From Olsenella_K absiana (GTDB lineage: Bacteria > Actinomycetota > Coriobacteriia > Coriobacteriales > Atopobiaceae), in assembly GCF_036408855.1 (NCBI RefSeq), contig NZ_JAZGJQ010000001.1, positions 372,001 to 436,000 of the forward strand: 64,000 nucleotides of DNA, in the 5' to 3' direction. Shown piece after piece: positions 42,385 to 49,690 of this stretch. The notes under the pieces were generated by a model. That model was given only the letters and a program-made list of their open reading frames with translations, ran no database searches and was not told the origin of the DNA. Made by a program: the position numbers and the translations under genes. The first letter of the stretch is position 1. Each line of letters opens with the position of its first letter.

Positions 42385-43497
42385 ATGGGCGAGGACTCAG
42401 GCGGCATCGCGCGGCCCGAGGTCGTGGAGGCGCGCCTCATCGACGACAGGCGCATCGAGCTGTGCTGGAACGAGCAGGTGGTGCACGCCGACGACGAGAG
42501 GTACTTCTCGGTCACGAAGGACGGGTGCGAGCTCGCGCTGTTCCACTGGACGAGCGACCTGCCCTGGAACTATGGCACCTGCTACCAGAAGGAGACCTGC
42601 TGCACGACGCTCGCCCTCGCCGAGCCCGTTGACACGGCGTGCGCGTCCGAGCTGCGGGTGCGCGTGGTGCGCGAGGTCCACGACCTCTTGGGGCGCGCGG
42701 CCGACTACGGGCGCACCTACGCCCTCGCGTACCGCCCGCACTACACCTCGTTCCTGAGGTCGGAAAGCGGCATCCTGATCAAGGGAAGCAAGGTGGTCCA
42801 ACCCTACTCGCTCGAGGTCGCAGCCAAGATCTGCGACCTCATGCTCGAGAAGCACCCCGAGATAGGCGATAAGCTCGTGGAGCGGGGCTGCGAGGTCGCG
42901 GTGTTCGGGCTCGAGTACGACGCCTACGACGTTCCCGAGCACCGCATGGGCTACTGGCTCGCCACGCGCCACGTGGCCGGCTTCGGCGGTGACGCGGAGG
43001 TGCCGACCACCTCCATCTCCGAGGCGAACCTGATCCGCCTCAGGTCGGGGCGCTACGCGACCGCCTATCCCCACGAGATGGTGCTCGTCCACGAGTTCGG
43101 TCACGCCGTGCACCTGGTGGGCATCAACTTCCTCGACGACCAGACCCTCGCCGGACAGGTGCGCGACGCCTACCGGCACGCCGTGGACGAGGGGCTGTGG
43201 CACGACTCCTATGCGATCTCCAACTACGAGGAGTACTTCGCGACGCTCTCCACGATCTGGTTCGACGTGATGCAGGAGGGCGTGGACGGCAGGTGGGACG
43301 GCATCCGCGGGCCGGTCAACACGCGCGAGGAGCTCGAGGAGTACGACCCTGTGGGCTTCCGGCTCATGGCGGAGGTCTACCCGGCGAAGTCTCTGCCGCG
43401 GCCCTGGAGGTGGAACCAGGACAGGTACGACGTCTCCGGACGTCCGCGCGCCTACGACCTCGACACCAAGTTCGACTGGGACTTCATCGGGAGGTAG
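42385..43497 (+). CDS. Cytosolic HEFGH zinc metallopeptidase, unknown family
   Basis: 370 aa with no signal peptide or membrane span. The zinc site is LVHEFGHAVHL (H236, E237, H240) and a probable third ligand is in NYEEYFATLSTIW (E282 or E283), the spacing seen in anthrax-lethal-factor-like and related gluzincins. The N-terminal 120 residues look like a beta-rich domain with several Cys (YQKETCCTTLALAEPVDTAC). ATG after GGAGGACG. It is followed by the GH127 gene and both have the same palindrome upstream, so a linked role in glycopeptide breakdown is suspected. Substrate unknown. Confidence 0.75.
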   Translation: MGEDSGGIARPEVVEARLIDDRRIELCWNEQVVHADDERYFSVTKDGCELALFHWTSDLPWNYGTCYQKETCCTTLALAEPVDTACASELRVRVVREVHDLLGRAADYGRTYALAYRPHYTSFLRSESGILIKGSKVVQPYSLEVAAKICDLMLEKHPEIGDKLVERGCEVAVFGLEYDAYDVPEHRMGYWLATRHVAGFGGDAEVPTTSISEANLIRLRSGRYATAYPHEMVLVHEFGHAVHLVGINFLDDQTLAGQVRDAYRHAVDEGLWHDSYAISNYEEYFATLSTIWFDVMQEGVDGRWDGIRGPVNTREELEEYDPVGFRLMAEVYPAKSLPRPWRWNQDRYDVSGRPRAYDLDTKFDWDFIGR

Positions 43498-43624
43498 CGC
43501 CCGAAAGCGGGCGCCCGCCCCCGCGCTCGTCGCCCGGTCCGCGCAGGCCGCTCGCGGACCGAGGGGCCCCGCGAGCGGCCTGTCTGGTCCAGCGGGGGGC
43601 CAGGGTGGCCCTAGGCGTGTAATA

Positions 43625-43638
43625 TTCACGCACGTGAA
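43625..43638. promoter_or_regulatory. Palindromic operator candidate, copy 2
   Basis: TTCACGCACGTGAA, directly after a TAATAT (43620-43625) that could be a -10, 72 bp before the GH127 start codon. Same arms and spacer length as copy 1. Confidence 0.55.
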
Positions 43639-43709
43639 GAGAATTTCGTAACAGTGAAACATTGACGTCCCGAGAAGGCTCGCGGGACCCAGGAGCGAAG
43701 GGAGTGCAC

Positions 43710-45980
43710 ATGGCAAGTGCCGCGGAGCTCGACGCCGAGCAGCTCTACGTCGCGAACCTCAACACGGTGGAGTTCGACCTCGACCTCCCGACGAGGGGCG
43801 CCAACGGCTCGAGCATCTCATGGTCGTCTGACAACGAGCGCTTCGTGCGCCCTGACGGCACGGTCACGCAGCCGAGGTACGGCATGGGCCCGCGCGACGT
43901 GCGCCTCACGGCCACGTTCTCCTGCCCGGAGGGCACGGTGACGCGGACCTACCCCGTCCACATCCTCGAGGCGAAAAACGACATCGTGGTCGAGCACGTC
44001 CACGAGGCGCGCGTGCGCGCCGAGCTCGGCAGGCCCTGCTGGCTGCCTGCGGTCGTGATCGTGGACACGGCGGACGGCCGCGTGGTCTCGCACCCGGTCG
44101 AGTGGGACGGCGGGATCGAGCAGACCTTCGCCGAGCTGGGGGAGAGGCACGTCGCCGGCCACGTGGCGGGGACCACCTACCCGGCAGAGGCGACGGTCGA
44201 GGTGGTCGCCCGGCTCGAGCCCGAGCTAGCGCCCACCGGGTGCGCGGTCGACTCCTTCGACCCCGGCGCCGCCCGGCTCGACGCGGGCTCCGAGTTCTTC
44301 GACCAGCAGCAGCGGAGCCTTGCGTTCCTCCTCTCGGTCGACGACGACCAGATGCTCTACAACTTCCGCGCGACCGCGGGCCTGGACACGCTGGGCGCCC
44401 CGCAGATGGTGGGCTGGGACGCGCCCGAGTGCCTCCTGCGCGGCCACACGACCGGCCACTACCTCTCCGCGCTCGCCCGCTGCTACCTGGCCACCGGCGA
44501 CGTGCGCGTGCGCGAGAAGGCCGCCTACCTCGTGGCCTCGCTCGCCGCGTGCCAGCGCGCCCTCGAGCGGGTCCCCGGCGTGCACGCGGGCTACCTCATG
44601 GGCTTCCCGGAGGAGCAGTTCGACCGCCTCGAGCGCTACGTGCGCTACCCGGAGGTCTGGGCCCCCTACTACACCTTCCACAAGGTCCTCGCGGGCCTGC
44701 TCGACTGCTACGACGCCTTCGGCGACGGACTCGCGCTCGAGGTCGCCGAGGGCATGGGCGCGTGGGCCCACGAGAGGCTCTCGCGACTCTCTCACGAGAA
44801 GCTCACCACCATGTGGGGCATCTACATCGCCGGAGAGTTCGGCGGGATGAACGATGCCCTGGCCAGGCTCTACGAGCGCACCGGCAGGCACGAGTTCATC
44901 GACGCCGCCCGCCTGTTCGACAACGACAAGCTCTTCGTGCCCATGGAGCAGGGCGTAGACACCCTCGAGGACGTCCACGCCAATCAGCACATCCCCCAGG
45001 TCATCGGTGCGCTGCGCCTCTTCGAGGACACCGGGGAGCGGCGCTACCTCGACATCGCGCGCAACTTCTGGGACATCGTCGTGGGGGCCCACGTCTACGC
45101 GATCGGGGGGACGGGCGAGTCCGAGATGTGGCACCACCCCAACCGCGTGGCACGACAGCTCTCCGAGCACACGGCTGAGTCATGCTGCTCCTACAACATG
45201 GTCAAGCTCACGCGAGGGCTCTATCGTCACGAGCGGCGCCCGGAGATGCTCGACTACTACGAGCGCACGATGCTCAACCACGTGCTCGCCTCGGGCGACA
45301 AGCACGCGCGCGGCGCGCGAACCTACTTCATGCCGCTCGCACCAGGCTTCCACAAGGAGTTCGACGACGAGAACTCCTGCTGTCACGGTACCGGCCTCGA
45401 GGACGACTTCATGTACGCGGACGGCGTCTACTACCACACCGACAACGAGCTCGAGGTAGCCCTGTTCGTGCCCTCGCACGTCGACTGGGAGGAGCGCGGC
45501 GTCGCGGTCTGGCAGCGGGTCGAGCAGGACCGTCGGGGGTTCAGGGTCGTCCTCTCCTTCGCGGGCACGGACTCCCGCTTCCGCCTGCGCGTGCGCAGGC
45601 CCCTGTGGGCGGACCCCGAGGGGCTGCTCCTCGATGGCGAGCCCGCAAAGGTCGCGACCACGAGGGACGGACGCTGGCTCGAGCTCGAGAGGACCTGGCA
45701 TGACGGCGACTCCCTCGAGTTCCGTCTGCCCTGTTCGTCGAGGCTCGAGGCCGCACCGGACGACCCCGACAAGGTCGTCGTCTGCTGGGGGCCCTACGTC
45801 CTCGCCTTCCTCACGCCCTCGTCCGACTTCCTGCGCCTCGGCACGGACGAGCGGCCGCTCGACGAGGTCCTCGTGCAGGACGGGGACGGGCCGAGCTTCG
45901 TCGTCGCCGGCACCGGCACCAGGGTCCGCCCGCTCTGCATGCTCGAGGGCGAGGACTACCAGGTCTACGTCCGGCGCTAG
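43710..45980 (+). CDS. GH127 beta-L-arabinofuranosidase
   Basis: Glycoside hydrolase family 127 (DUF1680), which releases beta-L-arabinofuranose, for example from hydroxyproline-linked arabino-oligosaccharides. From the ATG at 43710 (AAGGGAG upstream) 756 aa, no signal peptide. The N-terminus has a bacterial Ig-like domain (about 10-90: SISWSSDNERFVRPDGTV). The Zn-Cys catalytic centre is present: E490/C492 in HTAESCCSYNMVKL and C557-C558 in ENSCCHGTGLEDDF, matching the Glu-Cys-Cys-Cys site of HypBA1. The barrel region has HTTGHYLSALARCY and the end is beta-sandwich. Cytosolic action implies import of glycopeptides or oligosaccharides. Confidence 0.88.
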   Translation: MASAAELDAEQLYVANLNTVEFDLDLPTRGANGSSISWSSDNERFVRPDGTVTQPRYGMGPRDVRLTATFSCPEGTVTRTYPVHILEAKNDIVVEHVHEARVRAELGRPCWLPAVVIVDTADGRVVSHPVEWDGGIEQTFAELGERHVAGHVAGTTYPAEATVEVVARLEPELAPTGCAVDSFDPGAARLDAGSEFFDQQQRSLAFLLSVDDDQMLYNFRATAGLDTLGAPQMVGWDAPECLLRGHTTGHYLSALARCYLATGDVRVREKAAYLVASLAACQRALERVPGVHAGYLMGFPEEQFDRLERYVRYPEVWAPYYTFHKVLAGLLDCYDAFGDGLALEVAEGMGAWAHERLSRLSHEKLTTMWGIYIAGEFGGMNDALARLYERTGRHEFIDAARLFDNDKLFVPMEQGVDTLEDVHANQHIPQVIGALRLFEDTGERRYLDIARNFWDIVVGAHVYAIGGTGESEMWHHPNRVARQLSEHTAESCCSYNMVKLTRGLYRHERRPEMLDYYERTMLNHVLASGDKHARGARTYFMPLAPGFHKEFDDENSCCHGTGLEDDFMYADGVYYHTDNELEVALFVPSHVDWEERGVAVWQRVEQDRRGFRVVLSFAGTDSRFRLRVRRPLWADPEGLLLDGEPAKVATTRDGRWLELERTWHDGDSLEFRLPCSSRLEAAPDDPDKVVVCWGPYVLAFLTPSSDFLRLGTDERPLDEVLVQDGDGPSFVVAGTGTRVRPLCMLEGEDYQVYVRR

Positions 45981-45993
45981 CCGCCGTGCGACT

Positions 45994-46037
45994 CCGGCGC
46001 GGGCGCCGCCTCCGGCAGGCGGCGGCGCCCGCGCCGG
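45994..46037 (+). terminator. Strong hairpin after the GH127 gene
   Basis: An 18-bp arm (45994-46011) pairs with 46017-46037, with one 3-base bulge and a CCGGC loop. No T-tract. It may reduce read-through into the transporter gene, which then would need its own promoter. Confidence 0.45.
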
Positions 46038-46116
46038 CCCACCAGGGGTTCGACCATCGGCGCGCGACGTCGCGACGCCGGTGTACGCAAGCCATCTCAA
46101 ACGAAAGGGGAGACGG

Positions 46117-47637
46117 ATGCCAGCTGAAGTGGAGAGAACGGGGGAGGAAGAGGAGCGGCTCGATCCCAAGACCGAGGCGATCCTCGACGACAAGGGGTTC
46201 TTCGGGCACCCCAGGGGCGTTGGTGCGCTGTCGCTCGGCACGCTCTGCAACTCCTTCGCCTGGGGCGCCGTCTACGCGGTCCTCATCTACTACCTCTACA
46301 GCCCGTTCACGAAGGGCCTCGGCTTCACCGAGGGACAGGCGGGTACGATCATCTCGGCCATGGGTGCCATGAACAGCCTGTTCGTCATCGTGGGCTCGTG
46401 GCTCTCCGACCGCGTCATGGGCCCCAAGCGCGCCCTGGTGCTCGGCAACCTGCTCAAGGCCCTCGCGTTCGGCCTGCTCGCCATCCCGGCGCCGACGCTC
46501 GAGCTCGGCCGCGTGCTCGGCATCACCGGCGTCATCCTCATGGGCCTGCCGATCATGGGCGCGTCCAACCCGTCGCTGCTCGGCATGCTCTACCGCCGCG
46601 GTGACCACGCCCGCCGCGACGCCGGCTACACGATCAACAACACCATGAACGCCGTCTCCGGCGTGGTGGCGCCCATCCTCGTGGGCAATCTCGCGGCGAA
46701 CAACTACCACATCGGCTTCGCCGTCGGCACGGTATGGGCCCTGCTCTACGGCCTGGTCATCTTCGTCTTCAGGCACAAGTTCTTCGGCGACATCGGCGAG
46801 AAGCCCGCTCGTCCCCTGAGCAAGGCCGAGGCGAGCAGGATCGGCAAGGTCGTCGCCGTTGTCGCCGTCGTCGCGGTGGCCGTGCTCGCCGTGACGATCT
46901 CCACCGGCACCCTCACCTTCGACGGCGTGATCAACGTCCTGACGACGGTCTCCTTCGTCATCCCGATCGCCTTCCTCGCGCAGCTCTTCCGCAACAAGCA
47001 CATCACCGCCCAGGAGCACGCAAACCTGAAGCCGTTCCTGCGCATCTGGCTCATGTACGTGGTCGTCATGATCGCCTCCACGCTCATCAACTCCGCCATC
47101 GCCATCTTCGTCGACACGCAGGTGGATCGCACCTTCCTCGGATTCGAGTTCGCACCGGCCACCTTCACGACGATCTACAACGCCTTCGGCATCGTCGCCG
47201 GTCCCGTGTTCGTTTGGCTGTGGTCGACCAAGTTCGGCAAGAGGGTCGGCACGGCCGAGAAGTTCGGCTCGGGCATCCTGTGGTACGCCCTCGGCTACCT
47301 CATGCTCTCCTTCCCGGTCATCCTCGCGATGCAGGGCAAGGTGTCCCCGCTGCTCCCGATCCTGTACTACCTGTTCATGACCGTCGGCGACACGATGGTG
47401 TTCCCCATCGGCCTGTCCGTGACGTCCCGCCTCGCACCGAAGTCCTACGAGACGCAGATGCAGTCCGCCTGGGCCCAGGCCACGACGATCGCCAACGCGG
47501 TCTGCATGATCCTCATGAACTTCTTCCCGACCGCCGAGTCCCAGCTGATGATCTTCCCGATGATGACCGTCGTGCTCGTCGTCGTGGGGGTCGTCGTCAT
47601 GATCCGCGCCAAGTCCATCGACGCGGAGCTGGTGTAG
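46117..47637 (+). CDS. POT/PTR2-like peptide transporter without ExxER
   Basis: 506-aa major facilitator protein with about 12-14 spans, resembling the proton-dependent oligopeptide transporters: it has the entry GFFGHPRGVGALSLGTLCNS, ISAMGAMNSLFVIVGSWLSDR, and RRDAGYTINNTMNAVSGVVAP. In typical POTs the first helix carries ExxER for proton coupling and peptide binding; here the place reads TLCNSFAWGA. So it is a divergent branch, possibly with another substrate or coupling ion. Its position among glycosidase and Xaa-Pro peptidase genes suggests glycopeptides or peptides. ATG after AAAGGGGAGACGG. Confidence 0.72.
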   Translation: MPAEVERTGEEEERLDPKTEAILDDKGFFGHPRGVGALSLGTLCNSFAWGAVYAVLIYYLYSPFTKGLGFTEGQAGTIISAMGAMNSLFVIVGSWLSDRVMGPKRALVLGNLLKALAFGLLAIPAPTLELGRVLGITGVILMGLPIMGASNPSLLGMLYRRGDHARRDAGYTINNTMNAVSGVVAPILVGNLAANNYHIGFAVGTVWALLYGLVIFVFRHKFFGDIGEKPARPLSKAEASRIGKVVAVVAVVAVAVLAVTISTGTLTFDGVINVLTTVSFVIPIAFLAQLFRNKHITAQEHANLKPFLRIWLMYVVVMIASTLINSAIAIFVDTQVDRTFLGFEFAPATFTTIYNAFGIVAGPVFVWLWSTKFGKRVGTAEKFGSGILWYALGYLMLSFPVILAMQGKVSPLLPILYYLFMTVGDTMVFPIGLSVTSRLAPKSYETQMQSAWAQATTIANAVCMILMNFFPTAESQLMIFPMMTVVLVVVGVVVMIRAKSIDAELV

Positions 47638-47661
47638 CCCAGGGGCGCCGCGGTCGTCCGG

Positions 47662-47707
47662 GCGCCTGGCGCCGGGTGCGGCCGCGGTGCCCGGACGCGC
47701 CAGGCGC
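47662..47707 (+). terminator. Hairpin after the transporter gene
   Basis: A perfect 11-bp arm pair, GCGCCTGGCGC (47662-47672) / GCGCCAGGCGC (47697-47707), with a GC-rich loop. No T-tract. Confidence 0.4.
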
Positions 47708-47794
47708 GGTCGCTCGTCGGCGCGCGGGCTGCTCTGATAAACGTAGATTGCGCGGGACCGGGGCTGCCGGCCCCGCGAGGAAGGTGGTCTTCGC

Positions 47795-48889
47795 ATGGCA
47801 ACAAGGATCGAGAGGCTCATCGACAGGCTCGCCGAGGCCGGAGTCGAGGCCTACGTCGTCTCCAAGGGCTCCGACATCAAGTACCTGACTGGATTCACCG
47901 GCGAGTACGGGACCGCTGTGCTCGTGGTGTCGCCGAAGGGCTGCCACTTCGTCACCGACGCGCGCTACGAGAGCCAGGCGGCCACCGAGGTGGGCGCCGT
48001 CTCTGAGGTCCACGTATACAAGAGAAGCGGGGGCAGGCCGGCCAACTACTACACCTGCGCCGGCGACGTCCTCGCTGACCTCGGCGTGTCGCGGGCGCGC
48101 TACGTGGCCGCAGACCTCACGGTCGCCGACCTCGCCGACCTCGAGGAGCACTCCGGCTCCGTCGCGCTCGAGGCGGGAGACGACCTCGTCGCCCCGCTCC
48201 GCATGATCAAGGACGCCGGCGAGATCGCCATCATCCGCGAGGCGGACAAGATCAACATGAGGAGCTTCTACGGGCTTCTCGACTACATCAAGCCGGGAAT
48301 GACCGAGGTCGAGGTGGCGAACCAGCTCGAGTACCAGTTCCGCTCTCGCGGCGGGCAGGGCTTCTGCTTCGAGACGATCGTGGCCTCCGGGCCCGACAAC
48401 GGCGCCTGCCCGCACGCCACGGCCTCCGAGCGCGTGCTCGAGGAGGGCGACTTCGTCACGATCGACTTCGGGACCTACTACAAGGGCTACTGCTCCGACA
48501 TCACGAGGACGGTCGTGCTCGGCAGGGCCAAGGAGCCCAGGCTCTACGACATCTGGAAGATTGTGGAGGAGGCCAAGGAGCTCGGCATGTCCATGGTGAG
48601 GCCGGGCGTAACCTACGCGGAGATATCGAACGCCATCCACGGCTACGTGAACGACCGTGGCTACCAGATACCGCACGGCGTCGGGCACAACTACGGGCTC
48701 GACATTCACGAGCCCGCCTTCATGGGGCCGACGAACCTGACGCAGGAGCAGCCGGGCATGGTCCACACAATCGAGCCGGGCATCTACGTTCCGGGGCTGG
48801 GCGGCGTGCGCCAGGAGGACGACGTGCTCGTGACCGAGGACGGCTACGAGCGGCTGAGCTACATCACCGACCACCTGATCGAGCTCTAG
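47795..48889 (+). CDS. M24 Xaa-Pro aminopeptidase/dipeptidase
   Basis: Metallopeptidase of family M24B that cleaves next to proline, in the cytosol. 364 aa: a creatinase-like N-terminal domain (1-125) and the pita-bread domain. Metal ligands are DFGTYYKGYCSDITRT (two Asp), HGVGHNYGLDIHE (His), HTIEPGIYV (Glu) and VRQEDDVLV (Glu). ATG after GAGGAAGGTGG. Proline-specific activity fits the neighbouring glycosidases if the substrate is a hydroxyproline- or proline-rich peptide. Confidence 0.9.
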   Translation: MATRIERLIDRLAEAGVEAYVVSKGSDIKYLTGFTGEYGTAVLVVSPKGCHFVTDARYESQAATEVGAVSEVHVYKRSGGRPANYYTCAGDVLADLGVSRARYVAADLTVADLADLEEHSGSVALEAGDDLVAPLRMIKDAGEIAIIREADKINMRSFYGLLDYIKPGMTEVEVANQLEYQFRSRGGQGFCFETIVASGPDNGACPHATASERVLEEGDFVTIDFGTYYKGYCSDITRTVVLGRAKEPRLYDIWKIVEEAKELGMSMVRPGVTYAEISNAIHGYVNDRGYQIPHGVGHNYGLDIHEPAFMGPTNLTQEQPGMVHTIEPGIYVPGLGGVRQEDDVLVTEDGYERLSYITDHLIEL

Positions 48890-48983
48890 GCGACGCCGGG
48901 GGCCGGGCTGCGCGCCTGACCCCCGGCGTCATCGCTAGGGCTGTCGCTAGGGCCGGGCGCGGCGGGGGCGTGAACGCGTACCC

Positions 48984-49532
48984 TCAGCTCTGGCGGAGGT
49001 AGACCCAGACGGAGCGGCAGGCTTCCGCGCCCTCGTTAAAGAGCTTGTGGCGGCGGTTGCGGGGCACTAGGAAGGCGTCGCCGGGCCGGAGCACCACGCG
49101 CGCGTCCTCGAGCACGAGGGTCAGCTCGCCCTCGACGACGAACGCGATCTCGGGGTAGACGTGGCGCGACCACTGCTGCTCGCCCGACTCGCCGGGGCGG
49201 ACGACGATGTCCTCCAGGACTGCGGACGTCTCGCTGAAGCGGTAGTAGCCGACCTCCGTGTTGATGTCCGGGAAGGTGGCGACCTCCTCCTCGCCCTTGC
49301 GGACGACGAGGCGCTCATCCTCGGGGCCGCTCACGAGGTGTGCGACGGTGGTGCCGAGGGCCTCGGCGACCTTGTCGAGGCTCGCGAGGGTGGGACTCGC
49401 CAGGCCGCGCTCGATCTGGCTGAGGTGGCCGACCGAGAGGCCGGTGAACTCGGAGAGCTCCTGCAGCGTCATGCCGCAGGACTTGCGGAGCTCCCTGATG
49501 CGGGGTCCCACGCTCGACGTCTGCTCCGACAT
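48984..49532 (-). CDS. XRE-cupin transcriptional regulator
   Basis: 182 aa: an N-terminal helix-turn-helix (GMTLQELSEFTGLSVGHLSQ, about 20-40) and a C-terminal cupin sensor domain (VLEDIVVRPGESGEQQWSRH ... GDAFLVPRNRRHKLFN). Such regulators respond to small ligands such as amino acids or polyamines. It is divergent from the GH36 gene and lies in the middle of the catabolic block, so it may control the block; the TTCAC-N4-GTGAA palindromes are candidate sites but are not in its own upstream region. Confidence 0.85.
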   Translation of the reverse strand: MSEQTSSVGPRIRELRKSCGMTLQELSEFTGLSVGHLSQIERGLASPTLASLDKVAEALGTTVAHLVSGPEDERLVVRKGEEEVATFPDINTEVGYYRFSETSAVLEDIVVRPGESGEQQWSRHVYPEIAFVVEGELTLVLEDARVVLRPGDAFLVPRNRRHKLFNEGAEACRSVWVYLRQS

Positions 49533-49690
49533 GGCAACCAGCCCTCCTGCGCGCGCGACGGCGCCGGGCGCCGTGCCAAGGCACTTCGATGAACGTACTC
49601 ACTACTGACATATTTTATCACGGTATAGGAACTCAAGGCCAGCTAGATCTACGCGCCGCCGCCCTCGGGCGGGCGGGGAGGGAGGATCGC

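Noticed and set aside
49597..49640. Promoter pair in the AT-rich spot between the XRE-cupin and GH36 genes
   Set aside because: TATTTT and TATAGG-like words exist but no -35/-10 pair has acceptable spacing on either strand.
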